Source of the DNA: Clostridia bacterium
Lineage (GTDB): Bacteria; Bacillota; Clostridia; Christensenellales; Aristaeellaceae
Assembly (NCBI GenBank): GCA_017620115.1
Contig: JAFZRB010000380.1
Location: forward strand, 1 to 12,988
DNA: 12,988 nt
Direction of reading: 5' to 3'
Shown: positions 6,693 through 12,988 of the stretch, piece after piece
Numbering within the stretch: position 1 is the stretch's first letter
How the letters are laid out: each line of letters begins with the position of its first letter
Program-made: the position numbers and the translations under genes
Notes under the pieces: generated by a model
The model's input: only the letters and a program-made list of their open reading frames with translations
Databases searched by the model: none
Told to the model about the DNA's origin: nothing

Positions 6693-7469
6693 ATGGACAA
6701 GAAGGTTCTTCTGATTCTGGTGGACGGCATGAGGCCGGACGCCATCCCCGTCTGCGGCAGCGATTACGCCGCGTCCCTGCTGGCCGGCAGCGCCTGCGCG
6801 CTCGACGCGCAGACCGTGTTCCCTTCCGTCACGCTGCCCTGCCACATGTCGCTGTTCCACAGCGTCGATCCCGACCGGCACGGCATCACCACCAACACCT
6901 ACACGCCTCAGGTGCGCCCCATCGAGGGCCTCGTCGAGCGGCTCGACCGCGCGGAGAAGAAATGCGCCTTCTTTTACACCTGGGAAGAGCTGCGCGACCT
7001 CACGCGCATGGATCACCTGGCCGCCGCCGTGATGCTGAACCAGCACAAGGCGAGCGGCACCGACCAGCTCATCACCACCGCCGCCATCGACTACGTCAAT
7101 CGCGAATCGCCGGACTTCCTGTTCCTCTACCTGGGCGAGACAGACGAGGTGGGCGGCCACGACAAGGGCTGGATGAGCGAGACCTACATGGGCTGCGTCA
7201 GGAACGCGCTGGACTGCGTGCGCCGCGTGCGCGAAGGCGTGCCGGCGGATTACGACATCATCCTGGTGGCCGACCACGGCGGCCACGACCGCGGGCACGG
7301 CAGCGACCGTCCCGAGGACATGACCATCCCGATCATCCTGAACGGCCCCTCCTTCGCGCCGGGCAAAACAATCCGGAACGCCTCTATCAAGGACGTCGCC
7401 CCCACCATCGCCGCGATGCTCGGCGCGACCCCCGCGAAGGAATGGGAAGGGCGTTCGCTGCTGGACTGA
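6693..7469 (+). CDS. Type I phosphodiesterase / nucleotide pyrophosphatase family protein
   Basis: This 258-residue protein belongs to the alkaline phosphatase superfamily, NPP-like branch, which hydrolyses phosphodiester or pyrophosphate bonds with two metal ions. Visible site residues are D11 in VDGMRPD, the predicted nucleophile T47 in FPSVTLPCH, HGI at 63-65, D151 and H156 in ETDEVGGH, D194-H195 in ADHGGH, and H202 in GHG. SIKDVAPTIAAMLG near the end is a common C-terminal signature. The ATG at 6693 is chosen because GGAGATGAT sits seven bases upstream; an in-frame ATG at 6615 lies inside the DegV gene and has no such site. At about 260 residues it is shorter than eukaryotic NPPs and has no signal peptide, so it should be cytoplasmic. 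It is the second gene of the DegV operon. Substrates might be nucleotides, sugar phosphates or lipid head groups; the lipid link is only suggested by the neighbour. Confidence 0.9.
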   Translation: MDKKVLLILVDGMRPDAIPVCGSDYAASLLAGSACALDAQTVFPSVTLPCHMSLFHSVDPDRHGITTNTYTPQVRPIEGLVERLDRAEKKCAFFYTWEELRDLTRMDHLAAAVMLNQHKASGTDQLITTAAIDYVNRESPDFLFLYLGETDEVGGHDKGWMSETYMGCVRNALDCVRRVREGVPADYDIILVADHGGHDRGHGSDRPEDMTIPIILNGPSFAPGKTIRNASIKDVAPTIAAMLGATPAKEWEGRSLLD

Positions 7470-7513
7470 ACGGGAAATAACGAAAGCGGCTGTCAATACG
7501 AAGGAGCGGTTCC

Positions 7514-8839
7514 ATGAAAAAGGCTTTTGTCCTGATTTTGGCGCTGGCGTTCTGCATGAGCGCGGCGGCGCGGGCGTTCACCGATTCGGATACGTTTATC
7601 GACGTAAGCGGACAGGGCCTGACTGCGCTCGATGTCAGCGGGAACACCGCTCTGACCTGGCTGAACTGCGGCGCCAACAGCCTGACCAGCCTCGACATCA
7701 GCAAAAACACCGCGCTGATCCAGTTTTATTGCTACGACAACAGCCTCACCGGCCTTGATCTCAGCAAAAACGCCGCGCTGATCGCGGTGGACTGCCACGG
7801 CAACGAACTCGCCAGTCTCGACGTCAGCAAAAACGCCGCGCTGAGCCGGCTGTACTGCCTGGACAATAACCTGACCAGCCTCGATCTCGGCAAAAACACC
7901 GCGCTGACGGCGTTAAACTGCTCCGGCAACAGCCTGACCAGCCTCGACCTCAGCAAAAACACTGCGCTGACGATGCTGAACTGCTCCGGCAACGGCCTGA
8001 CCGGCCTGGATGTCGGCCGCAACGCCGCGCTGACGGAGCTGTATTGCTTTGACAACCGCCTGACCAGTCTCGACCTCAGCAGAAACACCGCGCTGACGGA
8101 GCTGTTCTGCCACGGCAACAGCCTGACCAGCCTCGACCTCAGCAAAAACACCGCGCTGAAAGAACTGTACTGCCATGGCAACAGCCTGACCAGCCTCGAT
8201 CTCAGGAACTGCAGAGCGCTGACGCTTCTGTCCTGCGACAGCGGCGTAACCCTCACCGTCGCGCCGGGCAGCTACGCGCTGAGCTACGCCGTCAGCCACG
8301 GCAACCCCTATGTCGTCGCCGAAAGCGACCCCGCCATCGATCCCACGCCCGCCATCGACCCCTCTTTCACCGGCTTCACCGTCGTCGACGGCGCGAAGAT
8401 GTTCGTGAGCGGCGGCCAGGTGGTGGCGCTGGACGGTCTGGTCAACGACCCGAACAACCCCGCCGACTGGTATTTCTGCTCCGCGGGCGTGGTGCGGGAG
8501 GACGTAACCCAGCTGGTGCTGTACGACGGCGCATGGTTCTACGTGGTCGGCGGCAGGCTGGACACCACTTACGCCGGCTTCGTGCCGTACGACGGCGGGC
8601 TGTTCGCCGTGGCCGCGGGCCGCATCATGACCGAGGTCAACGGCCTCATCCAGGATCCGGGCGGCAGCTGCTGGTACTTCTGCGCGAACGGCCAGGTTCA
8701 GAACCAGTACACCGGCCTGGCTCAGTACGACGGCGCATGGTTCTACATCGTGAACGGCAAGCTCGCCGAGGACTTCGTGGGCGACGTGCAGTATGACGGC
8801 GCGTGGTTCCACGTCGATCACGGCATGCTGGCGGCGTGA
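7514..8839 (+). CDS. Secreted leucine-rich-repeat protein with C-terminal aromatic (wall-binding-like) repeats
   Basis: The 441-residue protein starts with a signal peptide (Lys-Lys at 2-3, hydrophobic core 5-16, likely cleavage after ARA near 21); the Cys at 14 is not in a proper lipobox. Residues 36-224 are nine 21-residue leucine-rich repeats of the form LTSLDLSKNTALTELYCHGN, plus a tenth partial unit to about 243. After a short linker (~255-283), residues 284-441 hold about six copies of a Trp/Tyr/Gly repeat such as QYDGAWFYIVNGKL. These resemble choline- or glucan-binding wall repeats without matching a named one exactly. The next gene ends in the same domain. The start is fixed by AAGGAG at 7501-7506, seven bases before the ATG. 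It lies 44 bases after the phosphodiesterase gene with no clear terminator or promoter, so read-through is possible. A surface binding or adhesion role is inferred; there is no catalytic domain. Confidence 0.88.
   Translation: MKKAFVLILALAFCMSAAARAFTDSDTFIDVSGQGLTALDVSGNTALTWLNCGANSLTSLDISKNTALIQFYCYDNSLTGLDLSKNAALIAVDCHGNELASLDVSKNAALSRLYCLDNNLTSLDLGKNTALTALNCSGNSLTSLDLSKNTALTMLNCSGNGLTGLDVGRNAALTELYCFDNRLTSLDLSRNTALTELFCHGNSLTSLDLSKNTALKELYCHGNSLTSLDLRNCRALTLLSCDSGVTLTVAPGSYALSYAVSHGNPYVVAESDPAIDPTPAIDPSFTGFTVVDGAKMFVSGGQVVALDGLVNDPNNPADWYFCSAGVVREDVTQLVLYDGAWFYVVGGRLDTTYAGFVPYDGGLFAVAAGRIMTEVNGLIQDPGGSCWYFCANGQVQNQYTGLAQYDGAWFYIVNGKLAEDFVGDVQYDGAWFHVDHGMLAA
7619..8245 (+). repeat. Ten tandem 63-bp leucine-rich-repeat units
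   Basis: Nine full 63-base units run from 7619 to 8185, and a degenerate tenth ends near 8245. DNA similarity is high: blocks such as ctgaccagcctcgacctcag recur with few changes, most strongly between 7924 and 8205. Every unit encodes a Cys at the same place (L-x-C-x-x-N). The array is in frame and could expand or contract by recombination. Confidence 0.9.
8705..8839 (+). repeat. Copy 1 of a near-identical 135-bp gene end
   Basis: This stretch, including the stop codon, aligns without gaps to 10389-10523. By my count only eight bases differ, mostly synonymous; two of the differing bases change the last residue from Ala to Leu. It lies within a longer, more diverged homologous region (8363-8836 against 10044-10520). 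Confidence 0.9.
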
Positions 8840-8894
8840 CGGCGACTGCGGGAATTGTTTTCCCTGTATCCTGCAATAAAGAGGAGAGAGCATT

Positions 8895-10523
8895 ATGAAA
8901 GCACGCGCCTTGAAGCGCATCGCGCTGACGCTGCTGGCCGTATGGATGATCTGCTGCTTCAGCGGAACGGACCTGGCGGCGACGAAGGTCAGCGAAACCG
9001 TCAAACTGCCTGTGACCGGCATGAAGGTTACGGAGTCCTATGCTTCGGGGGCGTATTACACGAAGCTGCTCACTGCCATGAAGAATTCGGCGGGCCAGAA
9101 GGCGCGCGATCGCTTTGTGATGATCGCGAAGAGCCAGGAGGGCTATAAGGGCAGCTCGAAATCGACCAAGCTGGCGGGCGACGGCGATAAGGGCATTTAC
9201 ACGGAATACAGCAATCACCGCGGCGTGGCCGGATACGACTGGTGCGCGGCGTTTGTCTCCTGGTGCGGCGAGGCGGCGGGGCTTTCCTCTTCCAAAGTGC
9301 TGCCGCGCTCCAATTACGCCGGCGGCAAGAACAGCAGCGGCAAGGCGGCCTGGGCCGATCCCGCCGGCGCCGGCACGGTCGGCACGTTCCACCGCGTCTG
9401 GTCGAACGATTTCTCAAAGTACCTTTCGGACTATAAACCGCAGCCCGGCGACCTTTGCCTGTTTATGAAGAGCAGCAACACCTGGAGCGGCACCTCGCAC
9501 GTGGAAATCGTCATATCCGTCAACGATACGCAGAACAGCGACGGCAGCTGGACGTTTACCACCATCGGCCGAAACGGGAACGAGGTCAAGCAAAGCACTT
9601 ATAAATCGAACGCGCCGCGATCCAAAAACAGCTCCGTTCGCAAATTCAAGGGCTTTTACACGCCGAACTGGAGCGCCGCCGCCGCCTGGACTGCGTCCGA
9701 TGTGAGCGGCATCGTCATCCCCGGCGCTTCAAAGACGCCCGGAAAGCCGACGCTGACCGTCTCCGCCGGCACCTCGAACACGGAGACCGCCTTCAGCTGG
9801 GCCAAGACCTCGAACACGGAATACTACACCATTCGCATCTATGACTCGACCGGCGCGGAGATCCTGCTCAGGGGCGGCATAGAGGGCACGACCTTCTCCA
9901 CGCAGCTGAACGCGGGAAAATACACGGCGAAGCTGGCCTCGGTCAACAACACGGCCCAAGAATGGACGTTCAGCGATGTCGTTAGCTTTACCGTCGCCGC
10001 CGCCGCGCCCGAACCGACGCCCGGCTTCCCCGGCCTCGACCCCGCCTACGCGGGCATCTACCTCTACAACGGCACGCCGGTCATCGTGAAGAACGGGCGG
10101 ATCGACGAAGACGCCGAGGGCCTCACCCGCGACGCGGCGCACCCGGACGACTGGTATTACTGCTCCGCGGGCATCGTTCACACCGAAGTGACCCAGATTG
10201 TGCCCTACGACACCGAATGGTTCTACGTGAAGAACGGCAAGCTGGACACCACCATGGCCGCCATCGTGGATTATAACGGCGGAAAGTTCGCCGTGGCCGC
10301 GGGCCGCCTCCTTCGCGAGTACAACGGCCTCATCCAGGATCCGGCGGGCTCAGACTGGTACTTCGTGGCGTCCGGCCAGGCGCAGACGCAGTACACCGGC
10401 CTGGCCCAGTACGACGGCGCGTGGTTCTACATCGTGAACGGCAAACTCGCCGTGGATTTCGTGGGCGACGTGCAGTACGACGGCGCGTGGTTCCACGTCG
10501 ATCACGGCATGCTGGCGTTGTGA
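8895..10523 (+). CDS. Secreted CHAP-domain cysteine amidase with Fn3-like and C-terminal aromatic repeats
   Basis: The 542-residue protein has a signal peptide (basic residues 2-8, hydrophobic core 9-22, likely cleavage near 29). Residues ~65-235 form a CHAP (NlpC/P60-superfamily) domain: YDWCAAFVSWC with catalytic C117, PQPGDL at 182-187, SHVEIV with H202, and GRNGNEV near 225-231, which may supply the third polar residue. Such enzymes cut amide bonds in peptidoglycan, either at the stem peptide or between sugar and peptide. An Fn3-like segment follows (283-368, ending FSDVVSFTV), then a Pro-rich linker and a 158-residue aromatic repeat domain (384-541) shared with the gene upstream. Ribosome binding site GAGGAG (8881-8886) is eight bases before the ATG. 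The gap to the LRR gene is 55 bases with no terminator, so the two are probably co-transcribed. A wall-remodelling or lytic role is inferred. Confidence 0.9.
   Translation: MKARALKRIALTLLAVWMICCFSGTDLAATKVSETVKLPVTGMKVTESYASGAYYTKLLTAMKNSAGQKARDRFVMIAKSQEGYKGSSKSTKLAGDGDKGIYTEYSNHRGVAGYDWCAAFVSWCGEAAGLSSSKVLPRSNYAGGKNSSGKAAWADPAGAGTVGTFHRVWSNDFSKYLSDYKPQPGDLCLFMKSSNTWSGTSHVEIVISVNDTQNSDGSWTFTTIGRNGNEVKQSTYKSNAPRSKNSSVRKFKGFYTPNWSAAAAWTASDVSGIVIPGASKTPGKPTLTVSAGTSNTETAFSWAKTSNTEYYTIRIYDSTGAEILLRGGIEGTTFSTQLNAGKYTAKLASVNNTAQEWTFSDVVSFTVAAAAPEPTPGFPGLDPAYAGIYLYNGTPVIVKNGRIDEDAEGLTRDAAHPDDWYYCSAGIVHTEVTQIVPYDTEWFYVKNGKLDTTMAAIVDYNGGKFAVAAGRLLREYNGLIQDPAGSDWYFVASGQAQTQYTGLAQYDGAWFYIVNGKLAVDFVGDVQYDGAWFHVDHGMLAL
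10389..10523 (+). repeat. Copy 2 of the near-identical 135-bp gene end
   Basis: Partner of 8705-8839, direct orientation, about 1.7 kb apart. It encodes QYTGLAQYDGAWFYIVNGKL and the following two half-repeats up to the stop. Recombination between the two copies would delete the CHAP gene body and restore a single complete LRR-type gene end. Confidence 0.9.
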
Positions 10524-10546
10524 TTCACAAAACCCTCCGGCGCAAC

Positions 10547-10574
10547 AACGGGGAGCCCGCGCGGGCTCCCCGTT
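10547..10574. terminator. Bidirectional terminator between convergent genes
   Basis: A perfect 28-base palindrome (AACGGGGAGCCCGC and its complement) lies 23 bases after the CHAP gene stop and 7 bases before the end of the convergent peptidase gene. On the + strand it is followed by cgatttgtcattt, a modest T-rich tail; the - strand tail is weaker. As RNA it would form a very stable hairpin with a minimal loop. Confidence 0.75.
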
Positions 10575-10581
10575 CGATTTG

Positions 10582-11250
10582 TCATTTATGCACCGGCTCC
10601 GTTTTGTGCAGCAGGTTGAAGTCTTTTGGCAGCGCCGCGTCCACCCAGAACAGCGCGTAGCTCTCGCCGAAGCCCACGGTGTCGCCCGCGGCGCTGCGGA
10701 TGGGATACGCGATCTCGGAGCCAAGCTCCACGCCGCGCACGGAATCGCGCACCTTCTCGTGGGCGCTCTCCGCCACGGAGTCTATCGCCAGCAGCTCGCG
10801 CCGCCCGTCCCACTCGCGCCAGTCGACCAGCGCCACGATGTGGCCCACGCGCAGGTTGCACAGCGCGGCGCCTCCGGCCTTCATGTGCCGCCAGAGTAGC
10901 TCGCGGTCGTTCAGCAGGCCGTCGCCGTCATAACGGAAGCCGTTTTGCGCGGCGAAGCCGCAGGCCATCATGCCGCGCAACATGGCCGGGCGGTCGGTGC
11001 CGTCGTCGCCGCGCCCGCCCACGGCCACGGAGACATCCGCCACGGCGTCCGGGTCGAGGCGGATGCCGTGCATCCACTCGACGGCGTGAACCAGCGCGAA
11101 CACGCCGCAGCCCGCGTCGTGCATGTCCGAGCCGTTATGTTCATACTCGTAGAGGTGCGTCCAGTCGAGGCTCTTCTGGTTGCAGAAGCGCAGCGTGCAG
11201 CCCGCGCAGGTCATGATTTGTGTCTTACCCGTGATTTCCATGCGTATCAT
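10582..11250 (-). CDS. C39-like papain-fold cysteine peptidase, cytoplasmic
   Basis: Up to 222 residues with no signal peptide or membrane segment. The likely catalytic set of the peptidase C39 / papain-like fold is visible: DAGCGVFALVHA with C48, GHIVAL with H137, and AIDS with D157. The stretch DGTDRPAMLRGM between them is also typical of C39-like proteins. No ABC-transporter part is present, unlike bacteriocin-exporting C39 proteins. The N terminus carries a Cys cluster (C15-x2-C18-x4-C23) that could bind a metal. The ATG at 11250 has an AGAGG eight bases upstream; an in-frame ATG at 11241 (residue 4) fits the AAAGGATGAT just before it equally well. The gene begins four bases after the CDF exporter stop, so the two form an operon. 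Substrate and purpose are unknown; inactive or non-peptidase activity is also possible. Confidence 0.75.
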   Translation of the reverse strand: MIRMEITGKTQIMTCAGCTLRFCNQKSLDWTHLYEYEHNGSDMHDAGCGVFALVHAVEWMHGIRLDPDAVADVSVAVGGRGDDGTDRPAMLRGMMACGFAAQNGFRYDGDGLLNDRELLWRHMKAGGAALCNLRVGHIVALVDWREWDGRRELLAIDSVAESAHEKVRDSVRGVELGSEIAYPIRSAAGDTVGFGESYALFWVDAALPKDFNLLHKTEPVHK

Positions 11251-11254
11251 CCTT

Positions 11255-12418
11255 TCAGCCTCTGTCTATCCTCACAACAGAACGGTACTGCGCGCCCATG
11301 GCGTCGACGGCGTACTGAATGGCCTGCGCCAGGGCATCGTCCGAAACGGCCAGGTCGTAAGGCGCCAGCACGTCGAAGATCAGCGTCGTCTGCGCGCTGC
11401 CGTCCAGAATGCGGAAATCGTGCAGGGTGAGCCGCGGGTCGATACCGCTGTGCAGCCGCGCGGTGAGCGCGTCCCGCAGCGGCGCGACGCGCCCGTCGTC
11501 GGTCACGACCGGATCCATGTGGATCACCGCGTCGCAGTTCAGCTCCTCGCGCAGCCTGCGCTCGATCTGGTCTATCTCGTCGTGCATGGCCAGGAGATTT
11601 CCGTCGGCGGGCACCTCGGCGTGCAGCGAGACCATGCGGCGGCCCGGCCCGTAATCGTGCACGATGAGGTCGTGCAGGCCCAGCACGTGCTCGCCGCCCA
11701 TCACATCGCGCGTGATCGTATCCACCAGCTCCTGGGAAGGCGCTTCGCCCAGCAGCGGACTCACCGTTTCCCGAACGGCCTCGAAGCCGCTGTAGAGTAT
11801 GAACAGCGACACCGCCAGGCCCGCCCAGCCGTCGATGTGCCACCCGGTGAACCGGGCCACGGCCAGCGCGGCCAATACCGCCGAGGTGGAGAGCATGTCG
11901 CCCAGGCTGTCAGTCGAGGCCGCGCGCATGGCGGCGGAGTCGATGCGCCTGCCCAGCGCCCGGTTATACAGGCACATATACAGCTTTACGCCCGCCGAGG
12001 CCAGCAGGATGACCGCGGTGAGCGGCGTCAGGGACACGTCCTGCGGCGCGGCGATTTCGCCGATGGAGGAGCGCAGCAGATTCGCGCCCACCAGCACCAC
12101 CAGCATGGCCACGACCAGCCCGGCGACGTACTCCAGCCGCCCGTGGCCGAACGGATGATCCAGGTCGGGCTTCCTGCCCGCCAGGCGGAAGCCGATCAGC
12201 GTCACCAGCGAGGACGCGGCGTCCGAAAGGCTGTTGAAGGCATCCGCGGTGACGGCGATGGATCGACTGATCAGCCCCGCGGCCAGCTTGACCGCGAACA
12301 GAACGATATTCAGCGCGATGCCCAGCATGGCCGCCGTCATGCCGCAGGCCAGCCGCACGGCGGGCCTGTCGGTATGTTCCGCGTCCGGCACAAAGCGCCT
12401 GATGAGAAATGTCAGCAT
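11255..12418 (-). CDS. Cation diffusion facilitator, probable Mn2+ exporter, with two tandem cytoplasmic domains
   Basis: This 387-residue CDF-family protein exchanges divalent metal for protons or other cations across the cell membrane. Six membrane helices span about 25-215. Metal-site residues read N62-x3-D66 in helix 2 (ADAFNSLSDA) and D170-x3-D174 in helix 5 (STDSLGDML). The N/D plus D/D pattern is that of manganese CDFs such as MntE; zinc and iron types usually carry Asp/Asp plus His/Asp. HPFGHGRLEY at 88-97 is a family signature. Residues 247-304 are the usual ZT-dimer cytoplasmic domain. A second, diverged copy seems to follow at 330-386 (LTLHDFRILDG against LGLHDLIVHDY), explaining a length about 80 above usual. 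The start at 12418 is set by AGAGGGAG upstream; the open frame further upstream has no such support and crosses the promoter. It leads an operon with the C39-like peptidase. Manganese specificity is inferred. Confidence 0.9.
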   Translation of the reverse strand: MLTFLIRRFVPDAEHTDRPAVRLACGMTAAMLGIALNIVLFAVKLAAGLISRSIAVTADAFNSLSDAASSLVTLIGFRLAGRKPDLDHPFGHGRLEYVAGLVVAMLVVLVGANLLRSSIGEIAAPQDVSLTPLTAVILLASAGVKLYMCLYNRALGRRIDSAAMRAASTDSLGDMLSTSAVLAALAVARFTGWHIDGWAGLAVSLFILYSGFEAVRETVSPLLGEAPSQELVDTITRDVMGGEHVLGLHDLIVHDYGPGRRMVSLHAEVPADGNLLAMHDEIDQIERRLREELNCDAVIHMDPVVTDDGRVAPLRDALTARLHSGIDPRLTLHDFRILDGSAQTTLIFDVLAPYDLAVSDDALAQAIQYAVDAMGAQYRSVVRIDRG

Positions 12419-12451
12419 AGTGCTCCCTCTGAATTCCGCGTATTTCCTGAT

Positions 12452-12480
12452 ATTATACACCCGTCCGCGCCTCCGCGCAA
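12452..12480 (-). promoter_or_regulatory. Promoter of the CDF exporter operon
   Basis: On the - strand a perfect TATAAT (12457-12452), preceded directly by TG, lies 17 bases from TTGCGC (12480-12475). The -35 matches only in TTG. The leader to the ATG is about 30 bases, too short for a yybP-ykoY manganese riboswitch. Confidence 0.6.
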
Positions 12481-12503
12481 CACTGCATTTTTCCCAAATA
12501 TAT

Positions 12504-12530
12504 GAAAAACCGGGCCGTTTCAGACCCGGT
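12504..12530 (-). terminator. Rho-independent terminator overlapping the end of the ATPase gene
   Basis: On the - strand ACCGGG (12530-12525) pairs with CCCGGT (12514-12509) around a 10-base loop and is followed by TTTTTC. The stop codon of the ATPase gene (12522-12520) lies in the loop, so the last codons form the first arm of the stem. Confidence 0.8.
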
Positions 12531-12988
12531 CGTTTTCCAGCTCCCGCTCGTGCTTTTTGAAGAACTCGTAGTACGCCCGGACGGCGGGCAGCTCCGTCCA
12601 GCGACGCACGGCGGCGGGGTCGCCGTCCAGGTCGTAAATCTTCGCCTCGCGCAGGGCCAGCACGAAGGGAGAATGCGTGGCGATGACGAACTGGCACCGG
12701 AAGAAGCGCGCGGAATCCTCCATGAACGCGGCCAGCTCCTGCTGGCGGCCCGGCGACAGGCTGTTCTCCGGCTCGTCCAGCAGATACAGCCCACCCTCGC
12801 CGATCTTCTGCGTGAAATAATAGAACGCGCTCTCGCCGTTGGACTGCTCGCGCACGTTGTCTTTGAGCAGCGCGCGCACGTAGCGCGACTGCGTCCTGCT
12901 GCGCGCCAGGTTGATCTTCCTCAGCTGGTCGTAGTCCTCCAGCGAGCGCAGCCGGAAATCGCGCTCGTTCTTGTTTTCGATGTAGTCC
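12520..12988 (-). CDS. AAA-family ATPase, C-terminal part (5' partial)
   Basis: The frame is open to the right edge of the window, so the N terminus with its Walker A loop is outside; about 155 residues are visible. They contain SNGES, which occupies the place of the ABC-type signature, then Walker B in GGLYLLDEPENSLSP and the switch histidine in FVIATHSPF. This arrangement matches small stand-alone predicted ATPases of the COG3910 type (AAA_21/AAA_23-like), which resemble ABC and SMC heads without being transporters. No partner gene is visible downstream: the gene ends in a terminator and the next gene has its own promoter. The role is unknown; many relatives sit alone in genomes, and some related ATPases belong to defence systems, but nothing in this window supports that reading. 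Confidence 0.85.
   Translation of the reverse strand, partial: DYIENKNERDFRLRSLEDYDQLRKINLARSRTQSRYVRALLKDNVREQSNGESAFYYFTQKIGEGGLYLLDEPENSLSPGRQQELAAFMEDSARFFRCQFVIATHSPFVLALREAKIYDLDGDPAAVRRWTELPAVRAYYEFFKKHERELENDRV

Noticed and set aside
6462..7496. Antisense open frame over the DegV and phosphodiesterase genes
   Set aside because: It spans two clear genes with catalytic motifs on the other strand and has no family features.
7619..8245. CRISPR-like regular spacing
   Set aside because: The 63-base period is in frame and encodes leucine-rich repeats; there are no conserved short repeats with unique spacers and no cas genes.
12419..12520. Manganese riboswitch (yybP-ykoY) before the CDF gene
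   Set aside because: The predicted leader is only about 30 bases, too short for that structure.
12419..12697. Upstream extension of the CDF reading frame
   Set aside because: It would run through the predicted promoter, the ATPase terminator and the ATPase gene; the ATG at 12418 has a proper ribosome binding site and begins before the first membrane helix.

Overview
The window reads as a stretch of a GC-rich Bacillota (Clostridia-type) chromosome. The evidence is strong Shine-Dalgarno sequences, TTGACA/TATAAT-type promoters with 17-base spacing, hairpin terminators, a DegV-family protein, a BMP-family protein of a kind I know from Clostridia, and secreted proteins with wall-binding-like repeats. 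An uncultured gut or rumen lineage is plausible, but no marker fixes the genus. I see no tRNA, rRNA, CRISPR array, transposase or phage gene, and no gap above about 200 bases lacks a gene.

Layout. (1) 1-1803, +: the 3' part of a large secreted-type protein with two Pro-rich 15-residue repeat arrays and a beta-helix-like body, followed by convergent hairpins. (2) 1938-2867, -: cysK (cysteine synthase) with a textbook sigma-A promoter and a palindrome just downstream of its -10 box. (3) 3062-5682, +: an apparent operon of a cytoplasmic protein joining a ParB-like segment to a BMP/PnrA-type binding domain, then a metallophosphoesterase with an altered first motif. The first gene appears to start at an ATT codon. 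(4) 5833-7469, +: a DegV fatty-acid-binding protein and a type I phosphodiesterase/nucleotide pyrophosphatase, 14 bases apart behind their own promoter. (5) 7514-10523, +: two secreted proteins, one with Cys-containing leucine-rich repeats and one with a CHAP amidase and an Fn3-like segment. They share a C-terminal aromatic repeat domain that is nearly identical in its last 135 bases. (6) 10582-12418, -: a manganese-type CDF exporter with a duplicated cytoplasmic domain, followed 4 bases later by a small C39-like cysteine peptidase. (7) 12520-12988, -: the 3' part of an AAA ATPase, ending in a terminator that overlaps its stop codon.

Most genes are ordinary housekeeping or surface genes. The best candidate for a poorly described system is the ParB-like/BMP protein with its phosphoesterase neighbour. 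It looks like an intracellular ligand sensor, possibly for nucleosides, rather than part of a transporter. The tandem pair of surface proteins with a homogenised C-terminal domain is the second.
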